DNA of 64,000 nucleotides from SHAN690 sp040221375 (GTDB taxonomy: Bacteria; Bacteroidota; Bacteroidia; Flavobacteriales_G; Salibacteraceae): contig JAVKEP010000110.1 of the NCBI GenBank assembly GCA_040221375.1, forward strand, positions 1 through 64,000, in the 5' to 3' direction. The notes beneath the pieces are model-generated. The model had not been told where the DNA came from. It was given only the letters and a program-made list of their open reading frames with translations, and did not search any database. Every line of letters begins with the position of its first letter. The stretch's first letter is position 1. Below are positions 7,293 through 16,225 of this stretch, piece after piece. The translations under genes and the position numbers were made by a program.

Positions 7293-8648
7293 ATGAACGT
7301 CGCCTCTATCAACCCTTGGACCCTGCAAGAAATCGAACGGTTTGAGACTCACTCTGTCGAGGAGACCGATCAGATCATCCGTGCGGTGAATAGCGAGTAC
7401 TACGACTGGAAAAAAACATCCTTCGAAGAACGCGCTAGATTGCTTCACCGCGTATCTGAAGTGCTTTTGAAGCACTCCAGGACCTATGCCGAGCATATCA
7501 CCCTGGAAATGGGCAAGCCAATCGCCGAGGCGGTTGCCGAGGTAGAAAAATGCGCGTGGGTTTGCTGGTATTACGCCGACAATGCAGCCAGCTTCTTGGC
7601 GCCCAAGGTCATCGAAACCGACGCCAGTAAAAGCTTTGTGAGCTACGAACCGCTCGGAGTAATTTACGCAATCATGCCGTGGAATTTCCCCTTTTGGCAA
7701 GTGTTTCGTTTTGCAGCTCCTACGTTGATGGCGGGAAATACGGCCATCCTAAAGCACGCTCCAAACGTTACCCGGTGTGCCTTGGACATCGAAGAGATTT
7801 TTAGAGAAGCGGGCTTTCCGGAAAATGCATTCCGAACCTTAATCCTTGACAATGAGCATGCGAGCAAGGTGATCGAACACCCCTTGGTGCGCGCCGTATC
7901 GCTTACTGGAAGCGAACGAGCTGGTGTGGCCGTTGCCTCTACTGCAGGTAAGGTGCTAAAACCGAGCTTGCTCGAGTTGGGCGGAAGCAACGCGGTAGTG
8001 GTACTCGCAGATGCGGATTTAGACGCAGCCGTAGATACCGGGTTCAAAGCAAGGTTCTTGAACGCTGGACAAAGTTGCATCGCTGGAAAGCGCTTCATGA
8101 TTGCCGATGAATTGTACGACGCCTACATCGAAAAATTCAAGAAGAAGGTAGAAACACTCACCTTTGCCGACCCGTTGAGCGGCGATGCAAAGATGGGTCC
8201 TTTGGCGCGCGTTGACTTGGCTGAAGGCATTGAGAAACAAGTGAATGCTTCGATCGCACAAGGGGCGCAGTTGGTGATAGGAGGGAAGCGAGACGGAGCG
8301 AAATACGACGCGACCATTTTGCGTGAAGTGACTCCTGAGATGCCGGCATTCAGCGAAGAAACCTTCGGCCCAGTAGCACCCTTTATTCGAATCAAAGACC
8401 TCGATGAGGCCATCGAGCTGAGCAACCGTTCATCGTTTGGTTTGGGCGTTACGATTTGTACAAGCAATCCAGAAAAGGTACTCGCGCGCATCGGAGAGTT
8501 CGAAGAAGGCGCGGTGTTCATCAACGAATTGGTAAAGAGCGATCCTCGCCTGCCTTTTGGAGGCATCAAAAAGTCGGGTTATGGACGTGAATTGGCTGCA
8601 GATGGCATCCACGAATTTGTCAATGCCAAGACGGTATACGTTAAATAG
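7293..8648 (+). CDS. NAD(P)-dependent aldehyde dehydrogenase, succinate-semialdehyde dehydrogenase type
   Basis: A 451-residue enzyme of the aldehyde dehydrogenase superfamily. Visible blocks are the PWNFPFWQ cofactor motif (about 129-136), LELGGSNAVVV (about 228), and NAGQSCIAGKRF with the catalytic cysteine at about 261. Toward the end are EETFGPVAPF and LPFGGIKKSGYGREL. The ELGGSNAVVV and GQSCIAGKRF forms are those of bacterial succinate-semialdehyde dehydrogenases, which feed succinate to the citric acid cycle, but related aldehydes are possible. It stands alone between divergent and convergent neighbours; its 3' end overlaps the LapA-like gene by 8 nt. Confidence 0.88.
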   Translation: MNVASINPWTLQEIERFETHSVEETDQIIRAVNSEYYDWKKTSFEERARLLHRVSEVLLKHSRTYAEHITLEMGKPIAEAVAEVEKCAWVCWYYADNAASFLAPKVIETDASKSFVSYEPLGVIYAIMPWNFPFWQVFRFAAPTLMAGNTAILKHAPNVTRCALDIEEIFREAGFPENAFRTLILDNEHASKVIEHPLVRAVSLTGSERAGVAVASTAGKVLKPSLLELGGSNAVVVLADADLDAAVDTGFKARFLNAGQSCIAGKRFMIADELYDAYIEKFKKKVETLTFADPLSGDAKMGPLARVDLAEGIEKQVNASIAQGAQLVIGGKRDGAKYDATILREVTPEMPAFSEETFGPVAPFIRIKDLDEAIELSNRSSFGLGVTICTSNPEKVLARIGEFEEGAVFINELVKSDPRLPFGGIKKSGYGRELAADGIHEFVNAKTVYVK

Positions 8649-8901
8649 AATGGGACGGCGGAACTTCTGATTTCTTTTCGGTCGGAGCAACATCGGAGGC
8701 CTCCTTCTGAGACTTCCGAAAGGAAAAGACCAACAATCCGATCAAGAAACCGACCCCCGCACAAAGAATCATCAACAAGGCTTTGGAGATTTCTATTCCC
8801 CAAATCAGAAACGTGAGGTCTACCAGTTCGGCGTTCTGAATGATGAAGGCTGCGAAGAGCACTACCAAGCAGAGGATGAGTATTGAGTAAATGCGTTTCA
8901 C
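8641..8901 (-). CDS. LapA-domain (DUF1049) small membrane protein
   Basis: The 86 residues contain two transmembrane helices (YSILILCLVVLFAAFII and LLMILCAGVGFLIGLLVFSF) separated by the typical short turn ending LTFLIWGIEIS. A charged tail follows. This is the LapA (lipopolysaccharide assembly protein A) domain layout; function in Bacteroidota is not established. The start is GTG, overlapping the stop codon of the upstream FG-GAP gene (GTGA), so it is the third cistron of that operon. The pairing with two secreted FG-GAP proteins is unexplained. Confidence 0.8.
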   Translation of the reverse strand: MKRIYSILILCLVVLFAAFIIQNAELVDLTFLIWGIEISKALLMILCAGVGFLIGLLVFSFRKSQKEASDVAPTEKKSEVPPSHSI

Positions 8902-11093
8902 GGCCGCAAGATAGTAATGCCCTCGTTAATCAAACCGCTTTCAGTAGCGAGCGAGAGAATATAAAACCCAGCTGGAAATGAGCCGGTTGGCAACGCAAGA
9001 TTCTTTGCCTGATGCAAGGTTCGCCGGTCGTAGAGCCTTCCGTCTAACCCGTACAAGGAAAGCACTCCGTTGGTTGTTTGATCCATTTCGATGTGCAAAA
9101 CATCATCAGCTGGATTGGGATACAACCTCAACGTGAGGGGGAGCGGTACTGGGATTTCTGAGACGCTGATCAACACATTTTCACTTCGGCTTAGAAATTT
9201 GACGCCGCCCTCTGCCGTACCTGCGATCAATTCAAAGACACCGTCTCCATCGAGGTCCTCCAATCGCGGCGAAAGTCGTCCGGCGTTGATGACCACAGAA
9301 TCTGCCAGCGCAAATGTATCGGTCAAAGAACTAGGGACGGCGTAGAACAAGACGCGTTTTTCGTCGCTTCCCACCATAAGGTGCTTGCCATTGGCGAGCA
9401 ATGGGTTGTCTATCCATCGAGGTTGAGCATGTCCCACGCAGCAGTCCACGCTGACGTCAATAGCACCAAATTTGGCTACGGTTGGAATAGGGTTGAACTC
9501 GGCGACCGAAGCACACCCGAGGTTTTCGAAATAACTGATCGTTCCAATGCGCTCTCCCACGAGCAAGTCCAGGAGTCCATCGCCGTTAACATCAGCCAAC
9601 TCGGGAGCTGCATTAGCGCCGATGCCAGTGATGTCCATATAGATCGGCTCAGAAAGCGAAAGACTTGCAACCCCGCTGACGGGATTGTTCTCAAAGTAGT
9701 GTAGATGCCCTTCGATGTCGCCCAACATGAGGTCTTGATCGCCGTCAGCGTCCAGGTCGCCGAGGGCCATCGTAACGGCCTGCAGCCCATACCCAGAAAT
9801 ACTCGCAAAATCTGCATCTACTAGGGTGTAGGTCCCATTGGTTTGGCGCTCGAAATAGTAGATGCGACTATTGGAGGAACCAACCGGACTTCGCCGGTAA
9901 TCGTTAGCGAGCAAGAGGTCAAGATCTCCGTCGCCATTTACGTCCATGACTTCCAGCGATGCATTCGACCCTAGGTCGAGCATGTCGTCTATTAAAAACG
10001 AAGGGTTGACCAGCGAAAATTGGGGAACGCTGGTACCTACGTCACGGTAGTACCACATATGATTCACGTTCACTGAGCTATCAATGGTGTTGTTCACCGA
10101 CATGACCAAGTCTTGTTTTCCATCGTGATCGACGTCTATGCTGAATCCAGAAATCAAGTATTGCATTTCAACCGGGTCGGTGGCGTTTGGAAAGTCGTGG
10201 GTTTGTTGATTCACATCGATCGTGGCGTCGTTCGGATCCCCGACGTTTACTGCAAAGACAACTTGGTCGGTTTGGATGTCGCCTACTACCAGGTCCATGT
10301 CGGCATCGTTGTCGGCATCAAAGAGCAATATGCTCGACCCCGGGTGGACGCCCCTTCCCTCAAACGGCGGCGGCGGAACGATTCCTTTGCATGTAATTGG
10401 GCTCAGCGTTGAGGTGTTGGCCGGTTCTTCCACGTTGCCCCAACACTGCGTGGCTACCTCGAATTCAAGGCTGTCACAGGAATTGTACAAATCCTGAGAA
10501 AGATTGCGGTGATACTCGATGGTGTTTTCAGAATTCACCGTTCCAAAGGCGAGGATGTCCAAGTCGCCGTCGTTGTCCACATCTACGATGGCTGGAATGT
10601 CGCCCGCGAGAACAAAGGCACCAGTGGTAATCGAGCCATAATCTGAGCGGATTTTGTCCGTCACTTTGCTAAAGGACAGGGGCTGCGTTCCTTGGTTTCG
10701 ATACACGCGAAATCCGGCGAGGTAATACGTGAAAATGTCGGCGTGGCCATCGCAGTCGAAGTCGCGTAGCAGAGCAAATTCTTTGAGATCGGACGGGAAA
10801 GCGGATTCATAGGAGGGTGCGTAAACATAGTCGCCGAGGGATGCATCGTAGAGGTAGGTGCGCACCACGTCGTTCTTTCGATCAAAAACGAACAGGTCCA
10901 TGACCCCATCGAAATTCAAATCGATTTCTGATAGCTGAGGGGTGTCGAATCCACCAATGGCGCCGTGCGAATAGGTTTGACCGTCTACATTGAATTCCAG
11001 TCCGCTTGCATTTCCTTCAAATCCAAGATTGTACTGGGCAAAGAGCGAAGCGGAAAGGAGCAGCGAGAAGAGAAGGATCAGCGGTTTCCTCAT
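8898..11093 (-). CDS. FG-GAP/VCBS-repeat secreted protein with T9SS type A sorting domain
   Basis: This protein of about 731 residues has an N-terminal signal peptide (MRKPLILLFSLLLSASLFAQ). Many FG-GAP/VCBS repeats follow, carrying calcium-loop motifs such as DVDNDGDLDIL, DADNDADMDLV and DLDGDGVFELI; these usually build a beta-propeller. The last 75 residues (LRLYPNPADDVLHIEM to INEGITIL) form a type A sorting domain, so it should be exported by the T9SS and anchored or released. The ATG at 11093 is preferred over one 12 nt upstream because it overlaps the preceding stop as ATGA. It is a paralogue of the gene directly upstream. The ligand or role is unknown. Confidence 0.88.
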   Translation of the reverse strand: MRKPLILLFSLLLSASLFAQYNLGFEGNASGLEFNVDGQTYSHGAIGGFDTPQLSEIDLNFDGVMDLFVFDRKNDVVRTYLYDASLGDYVYAPSYESAFPSDLKEFALLRDFDCDGHADIFTYYLAGFRVYRNQGTQPLSFSKVTDKIRSDYGSITTGAFVLAGDIPAIVDVDNDGDLDILAFGTVNSENTIEYHRNLSQDLYNSCDSLEFEVATQCWGNVEEPANTSTLSPITCKGIVPPPPFEGRGVHPGSSILLFDADNDADMDLVVGDIQTDQVVFAVNVGDPNDATIDVNQQTHDFPNATDPVEMQYLISGFSIDVDHDGKQDLVMSVNNTIDSSVNVNHMWYYRDVGTSVPQFSLVNPSFLIDDMLDLGSNASLEVMDVNGDGDLDLLLANDYRRSPVGSSNSRIYYFERQTNGTYTLVDADFASISGYGLQAVTMALGDLDADGDQDLMLGDIEGHLHYFENNPVSGVASLSLSEPIYMDITGIGANAAPELADVNGDGLLDLLVGERIGTISYFENLGCASVAEFNPIPTVAKFGAIDVSVDCCVGHAQPRWIDNPLLANGKHLMVGSDEKRVLFYAVPSSLTDTFALADSVVINAGRLSPRLEDLDGDGVFELIAGTAEGGVKFLSRSENVLISVSEIPVPLPLTLRLYPNPADDVLHIEMDQTTNGVLSLYGLDGRLYDRRTLHQAKNLALPTGSFPAGFYILSLATESGLINEGITILRP

Positions 11094-13309
11094 TGTTTTA
11101 TCCATCTAGCTTGATGCACGGCGGATGATTGCCGAAGTGTAATGATATACATTCCGCTTTTGAGATGGCCCATGTCTCGGGTAATGGGTCCTTTTGCAGC
11201 TTGAATAGACGCTGAATAGACCACTTTTCCGCTCACGTCGCAAATGCTCAACACCGCATTTCCAGCAGATGGATTGGGCAGTGAAAAGCTGAGTTCTCCA
11301 GTAGAAGGATTCGGAAAAAGTTCGAGTCGCCGTTCCCGTTGAATGCTTCCTAGTCCGACGCCAATTTCAGCCGTGCGCCGCAGTGCCATCAGTCCGCCCG
11401 TACGCTGACCGATCAACAATTCGTGTCGAAAGTCGCCGTAGAGATTTGCTCCAAACGGAGCGGTGAACGTTGCGTCTACATTGATCGAATCGCTCACTTC
11501 GAAATCGGCATAGATATCGGTGATGGGGCCATAGACGAGAATGGTCCCATCTCCAGAACCGATCATGAAGTACAAGCTCGCCCCCAAACTGTCCAATTTT
11601 CTAGTCACATAAGGAGTGGCTTCACCTCCGTGCGAGAAGAACGTCTGGATGTCGCCCATTTTTTCAATGGTGGCATTTTGGGAGAAGTCGTGTTCCGTTT
11701 CTGTTCCTGCATTTTCATAGTAGTGAAATTGACCATGGTAGTCGCCGATGATCAAGTCTTCAAGGTCGTCCTGATTCAAGTCAAAGAAGAAAGGGTGGGC
11801 GCTGAGGTCAACGTCGATGTTGGCGAATTGTGGTTCGCTCAAGTGAAAATCATACACCGAAGCAACGCCCTTGTTTTTGAAGTAGTGCAAGCGGCCCTGA
11901 TCGTCGCCTACCATGAGGTCAACGTCTCCGTCGTTATCGAGATCGGCGAATGCCGGGTGCGCAAACCCAAAGCCCAAATCAGCGATGCCTGCTAAGTCTT
12001 TTTCGGCTAGTTTAAAGAGTGGAAGTTCTGCCGTACCCACGTTCTGGTAGTAGGTGAGCGAAGCCGCGGCGGTGCCTCCATACATGGTATATCCTTCGTT
12101 TCCAATGACCAAGTCGAGCAGCCCATCGCCGTTGAGATCTACTGTGCAAGGGAAGGATCGCGCACCAACGTCGATCATTTCGCCGGAGAAGAAACCCTCT
12201 TTCACCAGTTCAAACTGAGGATTGCTGTTGCTTCCTACGTTGCGGTAGTACCAATCAACCAACGAGCTGATCGAGGTGTCGAGGTAAAATGTGGCGAATG
12301 CCGTAAGCTGGTTGGGCGCCACGATCATGTCTTTGACGCCGTCGAGATCCACATCTTCGATGAAGGCAGCGGGGAGGGTAGGGACGCGCGCAGGAGTGCT
12401 ATAGGAAGGAAAGGTCGTGTCGGAAAGGGAAAGGTCTATCTCCGCATCTGCATTCTCCCCGATGTTGATTAAGCTGATGAGGTGTTCGTTGTACGCATCG
12501 CCCGTGATGACGTCCTTGACGCCATCGTTGTTCAGGTCGATCGTCGTTAAGGTGGTTCCACCATGCCGCTCTCCTCTACCTGAACTTAGCCGCCCTGTGT
12601 CGCAGTCGTATACGGCCCAGCCGGTTTGAGAAACGTACTCCCTCACTTTTCCCCAGCATGGATTGGCCAATTTGAATTTTAAGCTGTCGTTGCTGTTGTA
12701 CAATTCTTGCGATCGATTTTCAATGTAGAGCAACACGTAAGGAGTGAAGTCCAATTGCCCTTGAAACAAGATGTCAAGGTCGCCGTCGCCGTCGATGTCG
12801 TCGATGGCCGGAAGGTCGTTACCAGGAATGTAAAAATACAAGGCACTGGCCCCCTGGCGGCCGTATTTTACTCGTTCGGCGGCCATCTCAAACGACAGGC
12901 TCGTATCGCTCGAATTTCGATAAATATCGATTCCATAATTATTGAAACCGGAAGCAAAAATGTCTTGCTTGCCGTCGCCGTCGTAGTCTCTCATCAGGAC
13001 GAAGTTTCCACCAACTTTCGGAATCTTTTTATGCGCATTGAGATCTGCAATGAAATTTCCAAATCCGTCGTTGATGAACAGACGCGTTACCTCACCATCG
13101 CGCTCATAAGCATAGATATCATTCAAGCCGTCGAGGTTGACATCCAAGGAAGAGAATTGGGGATTATTCATTCCCCCCGCCCAGGGAAAGCGAAGCGTGT
13201 CGTCGTCTTGCACCACTTTGATATCCGTATAATGTTCGAAACCCAAGTTGAATTGGGCTTGGACAGCGAGCCCGAGAAAGAATAAACCAACGGTGAGTAA
13301 ATGCTTCAT
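11090..13309 (-). CDS. FG-GAP/VCBS-repeat secreted protein with T9SS type A sorting domain (paralogue)
   Basis: 739 residues. The signal peptide MKHLLTVGLFFLGLAVQAQ is followed by FNLGFE, nearly the same mature start (YNLGFE) as in the downstream gene. Repeats carry calcium-loop motifs such as DIDGDGDLDIL, DLNNDGVKDVI and DLDNDGDVDLM, and internal phrases (NRSQELYNSNDSLKF, YYQNVG) also recur in the paralogue. The C-terminus (LELFPNPSTGELSFSL to HQARWIKQ) is a type A sorting domain. The pair looks like an old tandem duplication. A perfect -7 element lies 27 bp upstream, so this is the first gene of a three-gene operon. Confidence 0.88.
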   Translation of the reverse strand: MKHLLTVGLFFLGLAVQAQFNLGFEHYTDIKVVQDDDTLRFPWAGGMNNPQFSSLDVNLDGLNDIYAYERDGEVTRLFINDGFGNFIADLNAHKKIPKVGGNFVLMRDYDGDGKQDIFASGFNNYGIDIYRNSSDTSLSFEMAAERVKYGRQGASALYFYIPGNDLPAIDDIDGDGDLDILFQGQLDFTPYVLLYIENRSQELYNSNDSLKFKLANPCWGKVREYVSQTGWAVYDCDTGRLSSGRGERHGGTTLTTIDLNNDGVKDVITGDAYNEHLISLINIGENADAEIDLSLSDTTFPSYSTPARVPTLPAAFIEDVDLDGVKDMIVAPNQLTAFATFYLDTSISSLVDWYYRNVGSNSNPQFELVKEGFFSGEMIDVGARSFPCTVDLNGDGLLDLVIGNEGYTMYGGTAAASLTYYQNVGTAELPLFKLAEKDLAGIADLGFGFAHPAFADLDNDGDVDLMVGDDQGRLHYFKNKGVASVYDFHLSEPQFANIDVDLSAHPFFFDLNQDDLEDLIIGDYHGQFHYYENAGTETEHDFSQNATIEKMGDIQTFFSHGGEATPYVTRKLDSLGASLYFMIGSGDGTILVYGPITDIYADFEVSDSINVDATFTAPFGANLYGDFRHELLIGQRTGGLMALRRTAEIGVGLGSIQRERRLELFPNPSTGELSFSLPNPSAGNAVLSICDVSGKVVYSASIQAAKGPITRDMGHLKSGMYIITLRQSSAVHQARWIKQ

Positions 13310-13328
13310 TATCCGTAGACGTTAATAA

Positions 13329-13336
13329 CAAATGTA
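13329..13336 (-). promoter_or_regulatory. -7 element of the FG-GAP operon
   Basis: The minus strand reads TACATTTG, an exact TAnnTTTG, with its first base 27 bp from the ATG at 13309. It lies in an 88-bp divergent intergenic region shared with the promoter at 13373. Confidence 0.55.
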
Positions 13337-13372
13337 ACGTTGTATTCACCGCCCAGTACCATTTTCAAGACG

Positions 13373-13380
13373 TACATTTG
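13373..13380 (+). promoter_or_regulatory. -7 element of the beta-barrel gene
   Basis: TACATTTG, an exact TAnnTTTG, 25 bp before the ATG at 13398. The two divergent -7 elements are 36 bp apart, so the two promoters probably influence each other. Confidence 0.55.
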
Positions 13381-13397
13381 CGCGCAATTCAATCAGC

Positions 13398-14111
13398 ATG
13401 ATCAGATACTTCCCCTTGTTGTTACTCTCGTTTTGCGTATCGGTCTCAGCCGTTGCTCAAGACGCCTCGACTATTAAAAAGGATTCTACTGAAATCGGAT
13501 CCAACAAACGCCCTCACCAAGACCTGCTCTTCGTCGATCTTACGTGGGACTATCTGTTCAATTTGCCTGCTGACGTAAAGCAAAAGTGGTACGGACGAGG
13601 AATCAGCGCAGGATTGGTCTACGATCATCCATTCAACGACGAAGGAACTTTCAGCGGGGCAATCGGAGCGAGCATTGCATCGCACAATTACTATTTGAAT
13701 GCCGTCGTCAGTCGATTCGATTCAGCGGGGACCAATTACTCTGAGTTCAAAGTAGTCGGGGATACCATCCTGGCGCGTGGAAAAATCTCGGTTAACTATG
13801 TAGACGTCCCGATCGAATTGAGGTTCCGTACCAAAGAAAACGACAAAGGATTACGCTGGAAATTTGCCCTTGGCGGAAAGGTTGGATACCGGATCAATGT
13901 GCACGAAAAGATCATCAACGACAAAGGGATCAAGATCAAAACGTACGATTACCCCAACGTTACAGAAATTCGGTATGGCGTGACGGCGAGAGCGGGCTAT
14001 GGTGCGGTAATGCTGTCTGCCTATTACAGCCTTTCTCCATTCTTTGATTCGGCGAATAGTTTCACGGACCAAAATTCCTTTTCGATCGGCTTGTCCATCG
14101 TCCCGTTTTAA
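13398..14111 (+). CDS. Outer-membrane beta-barrel protein
   Basis: 237 residues with a signal peptide (FPLLLLSFCVSVSAVAQ). Alternating hydrophobic strands follow and end in FSIGLSIVPF, where the final aromatic residue is the signature recognised by the Bam machinery. Phrases such as VDVPIELRFRTKEN, FALGGKVGYRINVHEK and YGVTARAGYG are typical of the PorT-like barrel proteins of Bacteroidota. An 8-stranded barrel is likely from the length. It is divergent from the FG-GAP operon and upstream of two secreted or membrane proteins on the same strand. The cargo or partner is unknown. Confidence 0.8.
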   Translation: MIRYFPLLLLSFCVSVSAVAQDASTIKKDSTEIGSNKRPHQDLLFVDLTWDYLFNLPADVKQKWYGRGISAGLVYDHPFNDEGTFSGAIGASIASHNYYLNAVVSRFDSAGTNYSEFKVVGDTILARGKISVNYVDVPIELRFRTKENDKGLRWKFALGGKVGYRINVHEKIINDKGIKIKTYDYPNVTEIRYGVTARAGYGAVMLSAYYSLSPFFDSANSFTDQNSFSIGLSIVPF

Positions 14112-14152
14112 CCGCGGTGGTGCATTGAGCCCATCCACGTATCTTGTGGTCT

Positions 14153-14989
14153 ATGAGAGGTAGGGCGCCCGTTATTTTATTTTGCATCGCAAGCTTCTTA
14201 AGTCCGTTGCTTGCTGCCGGTCAATCATACCTGCACTTTCATCACCATTTTCAGCCGGAACTCCACTACACCTTTGAGCACACGACGATTGCGTCCAATG
14301 CGTTGAGCTACTCAGGCGACGAAGCCTTCGTTTCGATGATGGAGTCTGCCGGAACCATGCTCAATCAAGTGAGTACAGACAGCAGTACACTTTTGATGCA
14401 AGTGCACACCGGTCCGATGAACGAAGCCTCCGAATTTGCGTTGGAAATTCATGTCTTGAAATCGCACTCAGGCATATCCGAGATGCAAATTCCGGAAGGA
14501 CTACGGATTTACGGTGCGACAACGCTGGCCGGATTTCCTCGACTCGACTCCATTTCAGAAACAGGAAGGGGCGCAGAATACGAAGAGGCCTTATTGACCA
14601 CGATGAAAGGCATTTTCGGCCAGCTAAAATTTCCGAACCGAGAACTCGAGCTCGGCGATACGTTTTCGGACACCGTGCCGTTAGAAATTCCGATAGCCGG
14701 ACTGAGTATGGAGCTGGTTACCAAGAGCAATTACACGCTGACTGAATTGCATGAGGGGGAAGCGCATTTCGATTTGGTGCAGGATTATGCATTGAACAGT
14801 GACATTCCTGAATTCAGCGCAACTGCGTCAGGCGAAGGGCTGGGAACCTTGATTTATGACATCGAACACCAGTTCATTACTTTGCAAAATTCGAATATTC
14901 AGATGGAGATGACCATTCAGTTTGAGGCATTTTCAATACACTTGAATCAGGCTATTGAATTTGTTCAAAACGTCACCATCACACGATAA
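14153..14989 (+). CDS. Hypothetical secreted protein
   Basis: About 278 residues from the ATG at 14153; a TTG 9 nt upstream is less likely. A signal peptide (APVILFCIASFLSPLLAAGQS) precedes a histidine-rich start (YLHFHHHFQPELHYTFEH) and a mostly beta-strand body without cysteines. No family recognised. It ends six bases before the next gene, whose start is preceded by AGGAG, so these two are probably cotranscribed. Periplasmic or outer-membrane-associated location is inferred from the signal peptide only. Confidence 0.65.
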   Translation: MRGRAPVILFCIASFLSPLLAAGQSYLHFHHHFQPELHYTFEHTTIASNALSYSGDEAFVSMMESAGTMLNQVSTDSSTLLMQVHTGPMNEASEFALEIHVLKSHSGISEMQIPEGLRIYGATTLAGFPRLDSISETGRGAEYEEALLTTMKGIFGQLKFPNRELELGDTFSDTVPLEIPIAGLSMELVTKSNYTLTELHEGEAHFDLVQDYALNSDIPEFSATASGEGLGTLIYDIEHQFITLQNSNIQMEMTIQFEAFSIHLNQAIEFVQNVTITR

Positions 14990-14995
14990 AGGAGA

Positions 14996-15721
14996 ATGAA
15001 GCGCAGTTTAAGCATCATGTTTTCGCTCTGTGTGTTCGCAGCCATGCTTCTCCCCAGCTGCAAGCAGAGCAGTTCCGTGGTGTCGGATCACTTGATTCAA
15101 AAACGAAAACACCGCAGCGGATGGCTCGTTGACCTGCGATCGCCGTCACCGAAGCCCGCGAAAAGAGAGGCGTCATCCGAAAGAATCTCACAAGAGCAAG
15201 GGCTCGCCTCGACGCCAAGGATTTCAGAAGCGCTGTCTGAAACACATCACAAACGGCCAAACCGGCTGGACAGAAGAGGTGAAGGCTCGGCTGTGCAGTC
15301 AAGGCACGTCGCGTTAAGCGGTGGTCAAAAGGAAGAAAATTCGTCGAAGAGGACCTCGACCCTTCGCAATTTGGACGAACAGTTTCCGGCTGAAGAGGAG
15401 GAGGAAGAGACGCCTGAATCGCTGTCGTTGATCGCCAAATTGTTGGCAGTTTTATCTTCTTTGCTGGCCGTTGGAACGTTCATCACCCTGCTGGTTTTTG
15501 TATTCGGCGCCGGCGTGTTGAGTTCAACAGGAGTCGTTGTCTTGATTTCTATGGCCGTTTTAGCAGTATTGGGAATCCTACTTTCCCTGCTCTTTTCGTA
15601 CATAATTCTTGAAAAGTACGACGACGATGTGCCCATGCAATGGACCCTTTTTGCTTCGTATGTATTTGAAGCAATCCTCGCGGTTTTCTTCTATATGATG
15701 TACATCGGTCTGATGATTTAG
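14996..15721 (+). CDS. Putative lipoprotein with C-terminal membrane segments
   Basis: 241 residues. The N-terminus is a lipoprotein-type signal (MFSLCVFAAMLLPSC, cysteine at about 22). A long basic, serine-rich unstructured stretch follows (about 25-120), then an acidic run (EEEEEE) at about 132. The end is three strongly hydrophobic segments (AKLLAVLSSLLAVGTFITLLVFVF, VVVLISMAVLAVLGILLSLLFSYI and a last one ending YMMYIGLMI). This disordered-then-membrane layout occurs in unnamed Bacteroidota proteins; no function known. A good AGGAG lies just before the ATG. Lipidation and C-terminal membrane insertion together are unusual. Confidence 0.65.
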   Translation: MKRSLSIMFSLCVFAAMLLPSCKQSSSVVSDHLIQKRKHRSGWLVDLRSPSPKPAKREASSERISQEQGLASTPRISEALSETHHKRPNRLDRRGEGSAVQSRHVALSGGQKEENSSKRTSTLRNLDEQFPAEEEEEETPESLSLIAKLLAVLSSLLAVGTFITLLVFVFGAGVLSSTGVVVLISMAVLAVLGILLSLLFSYIILEKYDDDVPMQWTLFASYVFEAILAVFFYMMYIGLMI

Positions 15722-15733
15722 CCAGTGCGGAAG

Positions 15734-16225
15734 TCAGGCCTCAGGCGCGTCGACGAATTTTGAGAATATCTCTTTGAGACCGTTTGGACGCTGGGTCCCC
15801 AAGCGCACTTTTTGACCATCCTTTGTTTCGAATTCCACGCACCATTTGCCATACGTGAAAAATCGAATGGTGCCATCGCGATGCAGGTTAAACATGGGAC
15901 GGTTCAGCATGAGCCTAGAATACGGCTTGACCTCTACGTATTTCAACCCCTCCATGTCGAGCACGACTTTTTTAAACGTCATGGGGCCGATGAGGGTGAG
16001 TTGTGAGCCGCTCAACCGGGTCTCTAAATGCTGAATGAGCATGGATAAAAGCGAGAGGGCGAGGATTACAACGGCCAAGAGAAAGAACAAATTCTTCATC
16101 TCGTCGTCTGCCTCTGCGGCATAGTAAAAAATGAGGCAGAAGAGGGCAATTACCGTCCTTCGAATGATGCCAAATCGGTTAAATCCGAGAAATTGTCGTT
16201 CGTGATAGTCGTATTCAATCGCCAT
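15734..16225 (-). CDS. Small membrane protein, PH-like C-terminus
   Basis: The frame is open further upstream, but the ATG at 16225 is preferred: it gives a compact 163-residue protein and overlaps tilS by only 11 nt, in keeping with the tight operon. Two transmembrane helices (TVIALFCLIFYYAA and FFLLAVVILALSLLSMLI) are followed by a beta-rich part (LTLIGPMTFKKVVLDMEGLKYVEVKPYSRLML and FFTYGKWCVEFETKDGQKVRLGTQRP) that reads like a membrane-associated PH-type fold. Last gene of the operon starting at 22071. Function unknown. Confidence 0.65.
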   Translation of the reverse strand: MAIEYDYHERQFLGFNRFGIIRRTVIALFCLIFYYAAEADDEMKNLFFLLAVVILALSLLSMLIQHLETRLSGSQLTLIGPMTFKKVVLDMEGLKYVEVKPYSRLMLNRPMFNLHRDGTIRFFTYGKWCVEFETKDGQKVRLGTQRPNGLKEIFSKFVDAPEA

